A stretch of DNA of 64,000 nucleotides from Kazachstania africana CBS 2517 (lineage: Eukaryota > Ascomycota > Saccharomycetes > Saccharomycetales > Saccharomycetaceae), in contig NC_018947.1 of the NCBI RefSeq assembly GCF_000304475.1, positions 386,453 to 450,452 on the forward strand. Reading direction: 5' to 3'. Numbering within the stretch: the stretch's first letter is position 1; each line of letters begins with the position of its first letter. The notes below the pieces were generated by a model. It searched no databases. It had not been told where the DNA came from and saw only the letters and a program-made list of their open reading frames with translations. Below, piece by piece: positions 8,932 through 19,481 of this stretch. The position numbers were made by a program, and so were the translations under genes.

Positions 8932-11079
8932 ATGACGATACTGAGGCACGCGGGAGATTGCGATGAGTTAGATGATGAGAAGGCGAATACAGGTTCTGAT
9001 AAGATTTACCAGAACTATTTAATGCCAGGATTAGAAATGTACGATGCTAAGGTGACCATAAACCATTGGCAGTTGCGTGATTGTGTGAAGCCATCCTCTG
9101 TTAATGGCAACAAGTTGTTCTATATTTTTGATCATTCCATCAGAACTTTGAATACGGCCACCGCAAGACCATTGAAGCATGATAGCATCAGGTGGAACGA
9201 TAATGCAGGAAAAATAAGGTCGACACAGAGACGTCGTAGATCTATTACTCATAAGAAGAGGAATAAGAAAGAAATAGCGTCAAGTGCACCTACGGAACAA
9301 TTAGTAGAATTCAATTTCAAACCAAGGTGTTTTGTGGAGAAAGACGGTCTTTTAGCATGTGGCGGTCTCGTAGGATCAGACGATAAAGGATTTCCTACAA
9401 ATTGGAGTAGGATTTCTCATGAAAATGATAATCTCTCTTCACCTGCTCAACCGGTTAAAGTATCTTCTGCGAATGTTATTATGGATAATAGCAATTATTC
9501 AAATCCTAATATTTGGAAGGGAATCCTATCATTATATAATCAAGAAACAAATGTCTCTGAAACAGTAATATTGGGACAGTTCATAAACAATTGTGTCACG
9601 TTGTATCCAAGGTCCAAAAACGATTACAATCTGTATACATGTAACAATGATGGTCAGATTTACCAATGTAACGTTTCTAACAGAAATATTGAATTGGTCA
9701 AAAGATATTCAGATTTAAACTTCCCATTGAACAATGCAGCGCTGTCTAATGATGGTAAGATGATGGTCGTCTCTGGGGACTCTAATAAATTTGCCGTATA
9801 CAAACAAGATGAAATGATCAATCAGTTCTCATTAAATTGGGACAATGGTGACAATTTGAAAATAAAATCATCAACAAGGTCAAATATCCCTGATCAATCA
9901 GAAATCTTGGATATTAACAATAATAATCTTAAGAATAATAATAATCATCAAAATGGAATATATGAAGCTCAGAATGGTGATCATGGCTTCTATAATTGCT
10001 TTTCAGAAAATGACTTGCAATTTGCAACTTTATTTCAAAATGGCGTATGCTTATTGTATGATATCAGAAACCTTCATCAGCCACTTGGTGAAATCTTTTC
10101 TACAAGGCCGCATTCTCATAATGGTGCATTCAGAGTTTGTAAATTCAGTCATGGATTGGATGATCTCTTATGTATTTCCGAACACCAAAGTCGTGTTCAT
10201 ATCATGGATACCAGGAATTTGACAAATCATCAAGTCATTATGATTCCAGATAAATTAGTCAACGAATCTGATCTAAGCGAAAGCCAAAGAAGAAGAAGGT
10301 CATCTCATAATCATAGCAACAACCCAGTTGACTTAAATATTTTGCCAATTTCATCATCCGCATCAATATCAAATGCATTATATGAATCACCACAGATAAG
10401 AACAAACTATTCCTTTTCTACAGGTGAAATCACCACGGACGATCCCTGGATAACGTCAGCGAATAAAGTCCCATTACAATATTTACAACCAGTAGTGGTA
10501 CCATTTCCAAGACTTCGTGAAAGATCAGCGTTCCCTTCTCCAGCATCCAGTTCTTCATCCTCGTCTTCGTCTTCATCACTTTCTAATATTTTCGAACCTC
10601 AGCATGCTCGCAGGTCATCCAACTTCACAGTTAGAAGAGTGTCAACTACTTCAAGTAATAATGAAGACGCTATTTTACCAAAATATAATGACTTTGATGA
10701 TAATCAAGAAAATCAACTAATTGATCCACAAATTACATCATCCAGAAGAAACTCAAGAAGAAGAAGCACAAGGAGGATATCAGATCATATACTTGATATT
10801 TACAGCACTAGTAATGATGATGATACTGATAACAACGATCCTACATATGGGAATAACACAAGAAATATATTCGATGATTTTCAACAAAATTCGAGAGGAT
10901 TCGGTTACCGTATTGGTAGAGTGGGTGAACAGACGGAAGAAAATAATATATGTGGGGTTGACTGGATTGAAGACAATTTGAATGGTAGTTCCTTAGTTAT
11001 AGGGACTGACTACGGTATTATGAGATGGAATATCAACTCTTGGGCAAGGAGAAGTTTTTCTAGTTACGATTTATGTTAA
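8932..11079 (+). CDS. GID11: GID ubiquitin ligase substrate receptor, YLR149C type
   Basis: 715 residues, near the 730 of YLR149C/Gid11, a WD40-like beta-propeller receptor that brings substrates with certain N-terminal residues (Thr reported) to the GID E3 ligase. Propeller-like strands are seen around residues 180-290, 350-440 and 655-715 (GVDWIEDNLNGSSLVIGTDYG). They are interrupted by low-complexity Ser- and Asn-rich inserts, including a poly-Ser tract near residue 545 and an Arg/Ser-rich stretch near 600. Position matches YLR149C exactly, convergent with PEP3 (30-bp gap). The protein itself starts Met-Thr. Identification rests on synteny and family resemblance. Confidence 0.85.
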   Translation: MTILRHAGDCDELDDEKANTGSDKIYQNYLMPGLEMYDAKVTINHWQLRDCVKPSSVNGNKLFYIFDHSIRTLNTATARPLKHDSIRWNDNAGKIRSTQRRRRSITHKKRNKKEIASSAPTEQLVEFNFKPRCFVEKDGLLACGGLVGSDDKGFPTNWSRISHENDNLSSPAQPVKVSSANVIMDNSNYSNPNIWKGILSLYNQETNVSETVILGQFINNCVTLYPRSKNDYNLYTCNNDGQIYQCNVSNRNIELVKRYSDLNFPLNNAALSNDGKMMVVSGDSNKFAVYKQDEMINQFSLNWDNGDNLKIKSSTRSNIPDQSEILDINNNNLKNNNNHQNGIYEAQNGDHGFYNCFSENDLQFATLFQNGVCLLYDIRNLHQPLGEIFSTRPHSHNGAFRVCKFSHGLDDLLCISEHQSRVHIMDTRNLTNHQVIMIPDKLVNESDLSESQRRRRSSHNHSNNPVDLNILPISSSASISNALYESPQIRTNYSFSTGEITTDDPWITSANKVPLQYLQPVVVPFPRLRERSAFPSPASSSSSSSSSSSLSNIFEPQHARRSSNFTVRRVSTTSSNNEDAILPKYNDFDDNQENQLIDPQITSSRRNSRRRSTRRISDHILDIYSTSNDDDTDNNDPTYGNNTRNIFDDFQQNSRGFGYRIGRVGEQTEENNICGVDWIEDNLNGSSLVIGTDYGIMRWNINSWARRSFSSYDLC

Positions 11080-11109
11080 TTCGGGGTGCTATATATATTC
11101 TATATTTTT

Positions 11110-13833
11110 TCAAAGTTTATTCCATTTATTTATTCCAACTTCATTGTTTAAATCAATAGCATTGTCAATAGTGTTTATGTTGATATCACTACAAAGGACA
11201 CATTTTTTTGTAAGAATGGATTCTAATTCGCTTAAATCCTGTCTCTTATTCTTAACATCACTTTTTTTGCTCAATTTTTGTTGAAAATTTTGAATTTGAC
11301 TTTTCAATTGAAAGTCATTTGAGTTCAGTATTAATCTGATCAGACAATCTGTGTGGAAGCAATGCTTGCACGGAAATACTAGGAATTTTCTATTTTGTAA
11401 TAATTTATCACAAGATTTACAGGAATTTCCGGGTTCCATAATTTGATATGTTCGTGTATTAAGTTCTTTAATATCACTACTAATAAGTTTTTTTAGGTTA
11501 TTAGTCTTTTCAATATCGGTAGCTATAGATTTCATTATGTTTGAATGATTTTGCAAATTTTTTATCAGTTCATCTTTTATATTGGCGATTGTGATGACAT
11601 TATTCAAAACTGGTAAAATATCGTTTATTTGAATAATGCCGTTTGAGTCTGCCAAGATTGAATTTATGATATTCTTAGCACCATCTTCGCCATTAAGATT
11701 GGATAACCTTGCTTTACAATACTTTAACCAAAGCTTTTTTTTGAGTCTTTTTTCTTCAAGCTCTTTATCCTCGATTCGATTGATAACATCTTTTGCCATT
11801 TCAAACAGCTTATTTTCTAATGACATAGTTACAGCCTCATCGTAAAGCTTCAAAGATTTTAATAAGAAAATGGATACTTTGATTCTTTGTGGGAGCTTCA
11901 ATGACAATCTTAATATAAAATCCTTGTCAAGACGATTTTCATTTTGATCTAAAAAGCTCATGATATTTCTATCCTCATAGGAATTTATGCTTGGTATTGT
12001 CGTTATCATCATATAGCACATGGTATTATAGATAATTTTTGGAAGTTTTGGATATTCTCCTATACACCAATTAAGATATGTTAGTGCAAAATTTTCATCA
12101 TTGTTGGGCCCTAGTTTTAGGTAGTTAGTGAAATAGTTTAGAACGGATGGTATTAATTTAACCGGATCAATTAATCCCTTCAATTTCATCCAGGCTACAA
12201 TAGTTTCATGGGGCGCATTGATTAATAAAATCGTTGAATATTTATAAATTATAGTTGAAACATTGAAAGTAGACATGATCTTTAGCGACTCATTCCAATG
12301 ACGTCTCGAAATCCAGTAAGACATGAGAAAATTATAGTCCTTTATCAAATCTGCAAAATACAATAGGAGCTGATGGTTATCTCTTGTGATTTCGTATACT
12401 GTTTCTTTATCCAGGGAAGTGACATGTTTCTGGAGAAAGGTTTTTGCATCCTTCTCAATTATAGGGTCATCCTTCTCATATAGAATTTTGTTGAAATTCC
12501 AAATGATCCAACTTGACAAAAGAATCTTGTTTGTCTCCGTCCTTGAATTCTCCAGTTTTGTTATTAAATAAGTTTGAATAGCGTTGAAACTATTTTCATT
12601 TTCAATATCACTCATGAAATCTAAGACGATCGAAGCAATCGACTGTGCATTAGTTTTACCGAATTGTAAAGCTGCTGATTGTGGATCTTTTTTACTTTCT
12701 AACAAGTATTTACCATAGTTATAGTAGATCAGTTGTATTTCATCAGTATTAAGACCGCCTAGCTTTAATGCTTCTTCAAATCTGTTCTCTTCGCATAGTA
12801 ACTTCCATATGGATTTTGATTCATCGCTAAGTACTAGTTCATATATATTCATATTTGAAAAGCACCAATATGTTAAACTTACATTATCTTTCACTAAATG
12901 TAGGAATTTTTCGTTGTTTCCCTCATCTATTGATTGTTCGAATATAATTTTATTACTAAGCTGATTTATTATTGTAATTAAAGATCCTCTTAATAGGACC
13001 ATATGATAATCAGATAGTATCAAATCTTTTATTTGATAGCGATCACTATTTGGTAATTCTACATTTAAATAAATCTTAAAACTGTTGATTGTTGAATCTA
13101 CATCCAAATTACCGTAAACAATACCCACATCTGTGGTCCAAGCAAATTTATTCTTGTTATTTGTAGTGAATTTATTTTTGAATTGGGTTGTATTGGTGTT
13201 ATCATAAGTAAAATCTTTGATTTCAGTGGGTTTTATTTCTTGTAGAGTCTTAATGGGAGAGCTGAAGACGTCACTTTTCCAATAAATCAATGTATTATCG
13301 ATTGCCACTAGGATATTGCCATTCCCACCGTTGTATAGTACCCCACTAATCGATGCAGGCATCTTGGACTTCCAAAGTACTTTTATGACGGGATCATTGA
13401 TATTATTAAAGAGAATGCTATAGATATGACCATTTGATGTTCCTGCAAGCAAGCTGTTATCGTCTAACCACTGAATACATTTTATGTTATAATTTTTATT
13501 GAGTCTCTTGACAATAAAGGTCTTTTGGGTGGGAATATCTAATACATAGTACTTTGCCAAATTTGTCTTCATGAACAGTCTTGTACCATTTGCATTGAGC
13601 CATGTTATTATAATAGTCTCGTTAATGGCGTTTCCACCGCTGTTGAATGGTAATTTGATGGAATTGATCTCAGAAGGTTTATCTAAGTTTATAACGAAGA
13701 TGTAATTTGATTTCTTAATAGCAAAAGTGAATATGTTTGAACATACTTGTAAGGAGATGATTGAAGGAAGTATGTCCTGAGGAATGTACTGTTTGATGAA
13801 GTCCAGTTGTACATGTTCAATCTCAATATTCAT
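11110..13833 (-). CDS. PEP3: Vacuolar CORVET/HOPS subunit Vps18
   Basis: 907 residues (918 in S. cerevisiae). The open frame runs a further 45 bp upstream without an ATG; the ATG at 13833 gives MNIEIEHVQLDFIKQYIP, so that start was taken. Pep3/Vps18 is a core subunit of the CORVET and HOPS tethering complexes that drive endosome and vacuole fusion. The N-terminal half forms a beta-propeller. The middle is an alpha-solenoid with clathrin-type repeats. The C-terminus carries a RING-H2 finger from about residue 815: CKSCDK, then CKHCFHTDCLIRL, then CVLC, with a charged insert of about 40 residues before the last Cys pair. It is divergent from SMD3, as in baker's yeast. Confidence 0.95.
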   Translation of the reverse strand: MNIEIEHVQLDFIKQYIPQDILPSIISLQVCSNIFTFAIKKSNYIFVINLDKPSEINSIKLPFNSGGNAINETIIITWLNANGTRLFMKTNLAKYYVLDIPTQKTFIVKRLNKNYNIKCIQWLDDNSLLAGTSNGHIYSILFNNINDPVIKVLWKSKMPASISGVLYNGGNGNILVAIDNTLIYWKSDVFSSPIKTLQEIKPTEIKDFTYDNTNTTQFKNKFTTNNKNKFAWTTDVGIVYGNLDVDSTINSFKIYLNVELPNSDRYQIKDLILSDYHMVLLRGSLITIINQLSNKIIFEQSIDEGNNEKFLHLVKDNVSLTYWCFSNMNIYELVLSDESKSIWKLLCEENRFEEALKLGGLNTDEIQLIYYNYGKYLLESKKDPQSAALQFGKTNAQSIASIVLDFMSDIENENSFNAIQTYLITKLENSRTETNKILLSSWIIWNFNKILYEKDDPIIEKDAKTFLQKHVTSLDKETVYEITRDNHQLLLYFADLIKDYNFLMSYWISRRHWNESLKIMSTFNVSTIIYKYSTILLINAPHETIVAWMKLKGLIDPVKLIPSVLNYFTNYLKLGPNNDENFALTYLNWCIGEYPKLPKIIYNTMCYMMITTIPSINSYEDRNIMSFLDQNENRLDKDFILRLSLKLPQRIKVSIFLLKSLKLYDEAVTMSLENKLFEMAKDVINRIEDKELEEKRLKKKLWLKYCKARLSNLNGEDGAKNIINSILADSNGIIQINDILPVLNNVITIANIKDELIKNLQNHSNIMKSIATDIEKTNNLKKLISSDIKELNTRTYQIMEPGNSCKSCDKLLQNRKFLVFPCKHCFHTDCLIRLILNSNDFQLKSQIQNFQQKLSKKSDVKNKRQDLSELESILTKKCVLCSDININTIDNAIDLNNEVGINKWNKL

Positions 13834-14593
13834 TGTTGCGAATTGTGCTCCTTGGTAAATGCAATGAGAAAGCTGCAAGAATCAGGGTGTATTCCACTAT
13901 GAATGACCACTTGTTTTGTAAGCAAGAGCTCTGAGACAGGTGGTGGCAGTTGAGAACCTCTTGTTTTCAAATTTTGTCTCTGTTGAAAGTGCAAGTAGTT
14001 TATAACCGTTTTCCTTTTTACACTGTCTATATTGCTATAAAAAGACGAAGAACTGGCGAGCGTCATAAATACGACAATTCTATCCAGCTTCGATTCATGT
14101 ATCGTCTACGATTCAACTTGGGAACCCACAATCTTCATGGTATTGAAATCCCTGCCTGATAGGAGCAGTTACAAGCCAAAAGATGCGTAATAATCATACT
14201 TGTGGTAAAAAACAAGATAAGAGAGTCTACAAGACACCATAGGCACTTCCAGCACCATATATGTAATACAGTCGTGAATTATGGACTATTGCCCTGAAAG
14301 AGATGATACAACTTAGCAAATTGCCTGTAAAAGTAAAGAATAGGCAACAACATACGTAGAAGAACCACATGAAAGCCAAAAAAACGCGGAGAAAGTCAGG
14401 CACAACAGTCTACAGGTCTCGATAACCCTCTATCATCCGTTATAAGACAGCATTGGGCCCATATAGCCCATCTTAACGCTCTTTCTTCATTCCAATATGG
14501 TATCGCTACGTACAATTTTCTTCACGAAAATATTGAATTTGAAATTCAATATTCAAAGATACAGGACATTTGAACTCAACAGCTCACTAAGCC
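13834..14593. other. PEP3-SMD3 divergent promoter region
   Basis: About 760 bp shared by two divergent genes. Small frames on both strands (for example 13950-14159) have no family motif. I see no tRNA, PAC or RRPE motif. Confidence 0.5.
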
Positions 14594-14902
14594 ATGTCTA
14601 GTAACATCCCTATCAAGCTTCTGAACGAGTCACAGGGCCATATAATATCCCTGGAACTGAATAATGGAGACACATACAGGGGAAAGCTCCTAACAAATGA
14701 GGATAATATGAACCTGCAATTAAGAGATACTATAGTGACAAATGCCCAGACGAATAAACAGACGAAGATGGACCATGTGTTCATAAGGGGGTCACAAATC
14801 AAGTTTCTGTCGTTGCCAGATATGTTGAAGAATGCGCCATTGTTTAAGACAGGTAAGGCTTCCAAACAGCCCCCACCAATCCGTGGTCCAAAGAGAAGGT
14901 AA
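14594..14902 (+). CDS. SMD3: Spliceosomal Sm protein D3
   Basis: 102 residues, against 101 in S. cerevisiae. SmD3 is one of seven proteins forming the ring on U1, U2, U4 and U5 snRNAs. Sm1 motif: IPIKLLNESQGHIISLELNNG at about 6-26, continuing through the loop LLTNEDNMNLQLRD with the conserved Asn. Sm2 motif: VFIRGSQIKFLSLPD at about 62-76. The tail ends in the Arg/Lys-rich PIRGPKRR. It faces YLR146W-A convergently with a 67-bp gap. Standard, full-length gene. Confidence 0.96.
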   Translation: MSSNIPIKLLNESQGHIISLELNNGDTYRGKLLTNEDNMNLQLRDTIVTNAQTNKQTKMDHVFIRGSQIKFLSLPDMLKNAPLFKTGKASKQPPPIRGPKRR

Positions 14903-14969
14903 TCGAGGCGAAAGCTCCTCATCAAATTCATAAAAAAACTATATACAATTTACATACGTATCTAAGATT

Positions 14970-15176
14970 TCATTTATCCTGTACAATACTACTTTCACAG
15001 ATGTTACAAAACTCATCTATATCGTCCTTTACTTGATTATTCAATTCAACAAATGCATCGAATATCGAGTTGATTTCATTTTGCAAAATTCGAGATTCTT
15101 TGATCATATCCGTCAAAGAAACATCATTTGCCTCGAGGGATTCGTCGATCGTATCGAGATTGTTCTCTTCATCCAT
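14970..15176 (-). CDS. YLR146W-A: Small acidic protein, YLR146W-A family
   Basis: 68 residues in the exact position and orientation of S. cerevisiae YLR146W-A (62 residues), between SMD3 and SPE4. It is acidic, starts MDEENNLDTIDE, and is predicted to be mostly helical, with a heptad-like stretch (MIKESRILQNEINSIFDAFV) suggesting a short coiled coil. There is no signal peptide or membrane helix. Function is not known to me; the support is synteny, size and a proper ATG start. Confidence 0.7.
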   Translation of the reverse strand: MDEENNLDTIDESLEANDVSLTDMIKESRILQNEINSIFDAFVELNNQVKDDIDEFCNICESSIVQDK

Positions 15177-15314
15177 TTATATCACTATTCCTGATGGAGT
15201 CCTTAAACGATTATCAATGATGTACGTATATATTTAGCAAATTTTTTGTCTTGAAAAAACCTGTTGCTCATCGAAAAGTGATGTACTTTACAATTAAACT
15301 AGAAACGTTGCATT

Positions 15315-16193
15315 ATGTCGCATCCTAGCATCGTGGACGGTTGGTTTAGAGAGATTAACGATAAGAGTTTCCCTGGTCAAGCTTTTTCCCTGAGAGTCGA
15401 TAAGCTTTTGTACCAATTTAAAAGTGAATTTCAAGATATATTGGTCTTTCATAACGATGTCTATGGTAACGTCCTTGTTCTAGATGGTATCATTCAATGC
15501 ACCGAGAAAGATGAGTTCGCATATCAAGAAATGATTACACATATACCGTTGTATTTGCATAGTAATCCAAAGAAAGTTCTGGTAATCGGAGGTGGTGATG
15601 GTGGTGTCATTAGAGAAGTTCTCAAGCATGACTGCGTAGAAAGCGTTACATTGGTGGAAATTGATGAAACAGTTATACAACTATCTAAGAAATATTTACC
15701 AAACATGTCCTGTGGATTTACTAATGAGAAACTTACAATCAAATTAGTTGATGGTTTCCAATTTTTGAAAGACTTGAGAAATCAAGATAAATTTGATGTT
15801 ATTATCACAGATAGTTCTGATCCAGAAGGCCCTGCAGAAGCTTTTTTCCAAAGACAGTATTTTCAATTACTGAAAAATGCTTTAAGTAACGATAATGGTA
15901 TTATAATTTCACAAACATCTGAGAATATATGGTTAAATGTAAATTATTTGCAAAGGTTGACTGAGACTGCTCGAGAAGTTTTTACCAACGTTAAGTACTG
16001 TTCCACGATGGTGCCTAGTTATACTTCTGGACAACTTGGCCTTCTGGTGTGTACGATGAACGATCAAATCGATCTAACGGAGCCAACACGTTTTCCAACT
16101 ACATCAGAACAATCTGAATTAAGATATTATAACAAAGATATCCATTCGGCATCTTTTGTGCTGCCAAAATGGGTCGAGAACGATCTCAATTAG
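15315..16193 (+). CDS. SPE4: Spermine synthase
   Basis: 292 residues (300 in S. cerevisiae). It transfers an aminopropyl group from decarboxylated S-adenosylmethionine to spermidine to make spermine. Seen: the N-terminal beta domain with the YQFKSEFQDILVF stretch, then LDGIIQCTEKDEFAYQEM, the nucleotide-binding loop VLVIGGGDGGVIREVLKH and the active-site loop ITDSSDPEGPA with the catalytic Asp. Spermidine synthase (SPE3) has the same fold; SPE4 is chosen because of position between YLR146W-A and RMP1. It is convergent with RMP1. Confidence 0.92.
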   Translation: MSHPSIVDGWFREINDKSFPGQAFSLRVDKLLYQFKSEFQDILVFHNDVYGNVLVLDGIIQCTEKDEFAYQEMITHIPLYLHSNPKKVLVIGGGDGGVIREVLKHDCVESVTLVEIDETVIQLSKKYLPNMSCGFTNEKLTIKLVDGFQFLKDLRNQDKFDVIITDSSDPEGPAEAFFQRQYFQLLKNALSNDNGIIISQTSENIWLNVNYLQRLTETAREVFTNVKYCSTMVPSYTSGQLGLLVCTMNDQIDLTEPTRFPTTSEQSELRYYNKDIHSASFVLPKWVENDLN

Positions 16194-16267
16194 TCAATGA
16201 TAATGGAGGAATGTGAAGTATATTATGTGTATATATACTTATGTTTGCACGGCAACTAAATCATTTT

Positions 16268-16852
16268 TCACCCAAAAATGTCATCAATGGCAGACTTACT
16301 CTTCTTCTTGCTCTTGCTTTTCTTTTTCTTCTTCTTCTCTCGTACTTCCTCAATAAAAGGTTGCTCCAGTCTTTCATTCTTCAATTGCTGTATGTTCGAA
16401 ATTTCTAACTGAATCTCTTCACCTATTTCTTCAGTAACTTCTTGCACAATCTCCACATCGCGAATCTCTCGTATCTTCACATATTTACTGAATTCTTCCT
16501 TATAAAATTCCAAAATTTGCATGTAAATGGAATATATCTTACTCAAATTACCAATTAAGACAACACCCAAAGTTAAAAATTGATTCAAATTGATAATGCC
16601 GTTGAAATCGTAATAAATTTTCTTAACCATCCTCTTACTCAATATTTTCACAAGTTTATACAATTTAATATACTCAGTTTTCCCTTTATTACTGCTTTGC
16701 AGTATACTTAGTACACTCGAAACGTTTCTTTTCATCATGTTTAGTCGTTTCCACCATACAGCCATCTTATGCTGATTTTTGTTTCTATGATACAGCAAGT
16801 GTATCAATCTGTACTCTTGGGCAAGTGCGTTCACCAGCTCGTATTCACGCAT
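16268..16852 (-). CDS. RMP1: RNase MRP-specific protein subunit
   Basis: 194 residues (201 in S. cerevisiae). The frame is open 9 bp further upstream but the first ATG is at 16852 (MREYELVNALAQEYRLIH), which was used. Rmp1 is the protein found in RNase MRP but not RNase P; MRP cleaves pre-rRNA at site A3 and some mRNAs. The N-terminal 120 residues are helical, with the conserved HLLYHRNKNQHK and WWKRLNMMKRNV stretches. The C-terminus is a Lys-rich block (KKKKKKSKSKKKSKS) ending in AIDDIFG. It is convergent with SPE4 and divergent from ACF2, as in baker's yeast. Confidence 0.92.
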   Translation of the reverse strand: MREYELVNALAQEYRLIHLLYHRNKNQHKMAVWWKRLNMMKRNVSSVLSILQSSNKGKTEYIKLYKLVKILSKRMVKKIYYDFNGIINLNQFLTLGVVLIGNLSKIYSIYMQILEFYKEEFSKYVKIREIRDVEIVQEVTEEIGEEIQLEISNIQQLKNERLEQPFIEEVREKKKKKKSKSKKKSKSAIDDIFG

Positions 16853-17309
16853 CGTATACAACCGTTTTCTAGCAATATACTGTTAATACTCCTACTTCTG
16901 CTACCACCACTACTAATATAGCTCATCTCTTTCAAGATCGAAAATTTCCAGAAATTTGTGAAGTTAGGACTTGATGTGAAAAGTTAGGTCTTCACCGGAC
17001 AGTCCCCCATTCGAGTCCTCTCAGGATCAATATTTGTTGACACTCGATTGATTTTAAACATATAGGGACTCGAGAGTTGTACAACAAAGCACAGGGAGAT
17101 GATCAATTGACACAAAAAGACTGGTTTATTAGCAATTGAAGTATAAAAAGAGGAGACCTCCCCGGTATTTAGGTGTGTTTCTTCAGCTCTTAGGATAGAG
17201 AGAAGTAACAACGTTGATTTCATATAACAAATTGAAGAATTGCTAAAAGAAAATACTAGAGATTCATATTTGCTCACTTAACCTTTCTTTCTTAACATTC
17301 AGATAACAA
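16853..17309. other. RMP1-ACF2 divergent promoter region
   Basis: About 460 bp. A TATA-like TATAAAAA at 17142-17149 lies about 165 bp before the ACF2 ATG. A partial PAC-like GCTCATCT (16920-16927) and a GAAAATTTCC stretch (16941-16950) lie on the RMP1 side; both are weak. Confidence 0.4.
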
Positions 17310-19481
17310 ATGTGCATTTCTTTTCAATCGGCTGCTACGATCCCAGGACCTCGTGATAAGTCTTTAAGTGCTTTGGAGGCGCAATTCGATGCCACAAACG
17401 TGGTAGCAATCGATTTTGACACTCCAATCTCCACCTCAAAACCGGCAAGCTTTATTCCACGAGTAGCGCATGCAGTGTCACTTCCTTATTCCCTCATTAA
17501 ATCAGAAAATAACAATTCTATTGAAACTAACAAGTTTTATGGTAATATGTTACTAGGGGGTCAAACTAATCCTGTTTGGACACATCCTTATTCATTATGG
17601 TTCAATCAAAATGATCCTGCATCTTACGGTATTGGTGTATCTTATGTTCAGAACAGTCAAAAAGTCTTTGATACGACGAAGAGCCCTCCAGGATATTTTT
17701 TCAGTCCAACTTTCATTCAATCATTTTTATTTGGTGCCAAAGAATTTACTACTAAGCCATATCTTAATTTCCAAAATATGAAGCATACGTCTGTCCAATT
17801 AAATGTTAAATTAAGTGATGCTCGATTCATAAAATTACCCCTCATACAAGGTATGGGATTTGTGACTGCAATCTATCAAGGTTTGACGCCAAATTTGAAA
17901 AGTGCCGTTGGATTCAAAACATTTACCAAGATAAGTGCAAATAAGTACCAAGCAACTTTAGAAAATGGTGTCACATGGACAATTTATGTTTCAGGTAACT
18001 ATTCAGGTTTCACTTTGAGTCTTTTAAATGGTAACACTGTACAAGGTAATAAATCCATGAATAATTGTGTCATACAAATTATTCCTTCAACAAAAACAAT
18101 TATTGACTCTGTTGCAGGCTCCTACCCCATCGATATGACAATTTCAGCCTCAGTAAGCTCTTATATCGGTACGTACTCGTTAAATTATACTACTAACAAC
18201 GGTAATGATACCCTATTATATGCTTTGCCACATCAATATAATAATTTTACTAGCTCTTCAAAATCAACGAAGATTAATGACCGGCTCACATCTACTGTAT
18301 CGGGAACAATGGAAGGTGTTATTGCAAAGCAATTAAATATGATTCTTCTAATACCAAGTACAGTGGACTTTAATGTTTCAGCCAAGATGACTAATCTCCC
18401 ACAATCTAATCTAAATACAATTTTAGCTGCAGCTACACAAGAAGTTAAAAATGCAAACGTCCCAGCTGAGAGTAATTTGGATTCTATGTATTTTTCTGGT
18501 AAAGTCTTACAAAAGTATGCTTGGTTATTATACGTCTGTCATTTTATCTTGAAAAATTCAGCATTAACTTCGACTTTATTACCTCAGCTCCAAACTGCTA
18601 TTACTAGGTTTATTACAAATACCCAAATTTTACCTTTAAATTACGATACAACATGGAATGGGCTAATTTCTTCTGGTAAGCCTGAGCAAGACTTTGGTAA
18701 CCCATATTATAATGATCACCATTTCCATTATGGATATCATGTCATGGCCATTGCACTTACTTCAAAAGTGGCGCTTGACATTGACCCAAAGAGTCAATGG
18801 CCCAAAGCCACCTCATTATGGTGCCAATATTTGATTAGAGATTATTCAAATCCATCCATAAAGGATCCATATTTCCCAGTCTTTAGATCATTCGATTGGT
18901 TTCATGGTCATTCTTGGGCAAAGGGACTTTATGAAAGTGGAGATGGTAAAGATCAAGAGTCAACTTCAGAAGATGTAAATTCAATCTATGCGATAAAATT
19001 ATGGGCTATCGTAAATAACAACACAAACTTGGTTAATATGGCAAATATTCAGCTAGGTATTATTAATAGTTCTATCAACAGCTATTTTCTCTATTTAGAT
19101 ACCAATACAATTGAGCCACCTCAATTCGTTCCCAATAAAGTGAGTGGAATCTTATTTGAAAACAAGATCGATCACACCACTTATTTCGGTACTAACACAG
19201 AATACATTCATATGATTCATGCATTACCACTAATACCTATCACGAATTATATCAGAAGCGCAAAGTTTGCTAAACAAGAGTGGAATCAAGTGTTGTCTAA
19301 AATTATTGACAAAATTCCCAATAATGGTTGGAAATCAGTGATCATGTTGGAGATTGCATCGTTTGACGCAAAATCTTCCTGGAATTATTTTGCCCAAAGT
19401 AACTTCTTTAGTAACTACGGTTTAGATGATGGACAAAGTTTAACTTGGTCTTTAACGTATGCAGCTTCCCTATTGAGTTGA
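17310..19481 (+). CDS. ACF2: Intracellular endo-1,3-beta-glucanase, GH81
   Basis: 723 residues; S. cerevisiae Acf2/Eng2 has 779. GH81 enzymes cut beta-1,3-glucan internally. The N-terminus has no signal peptide (MCISFQSAATIPGPRD), fitting the intracellular Acf2/Eng2 branch rather than secreted Eng1/Dse4. The beta-sandwich half covers about residues 40-380 and the alpha-barrel half about 390-720. The catalytic region reads WFHGHSWAKGLYESGDGKDQ followed by ESTSEDVN; Glu550 and Glu554 are the conserved E-x3-E pair. In S. cerevisiae Acf2 also affects cortical actin assembly in vitro. It is convergent with DPH6 across a 683-bp gap. Slightly short at the N-terminus against the baker's yeast protein. 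Confidence 0.93.
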   Translation: MCISFQSAATIPGPRDKSLSALEAQFDATNVVAIDFDTPISTSKPASFIPRVAHAVSLPYSLIKSENNNSIETNKFYGNMLLGGQTNPVWTHPYSLWFNQNDPASYGIGVSYVQNSQKVFDTTKSPPGYFFSPTFIQSFLFGAKEFTTKPYLNFQNMKHTSVQLNVKLSDARFIKLPLIQGMGFVTAIYQGLTPNLKSAVGFKTFTKISANKYQATLENGVTWTIYVSGNYSGFTLSLLNGNTVQGNKSMNNCVIQIIPSTKTIIDSVAGSYPIDMTISASVSSYIGTYSLNYTTNNGNDTLLYALPHQYNNFTSSSKSTKINDRLTSTVSGTMEGVIAKQLNMILLIPSTVDFNVSAKMTNLPQSNLNTILAAATQEVKNANVPAESNLDSMYFSGKVLQKYAWLLYVCHFILKNSALTSTLLPQLQTAITRFITNTQILPLNYDTTWNGLISSGKPEQDFGNPYYNDHHFHYGYHVMAIALTSKVALDIDPKSQWPKATSLWCQYLIRDYSNPSIKDPYFPVFRSFDWFHGHSWAKGLYESGDGKDQESTSEDVNSIYAIKLWAIVNNNTNLVNMANIQLGIINSSINSYFLYLDTNTIEPPQFVPNKVSGILFENKIDHTTYFGTNTEYIHMIHALPLIPITNYIRSAKFAKQEWNQVLSKIIDKIPNNGWKSVIMLEIASFDAKSSWNYFAQSNFFSNYGLDDGQSLTWSLTYAASLLS

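Noticed and set aside
13834..13878. N-terminal extension of PEP3 by 15 residues
   Set aside because: It would need a non-ATG start; the ATG at 13833 gives the family length.
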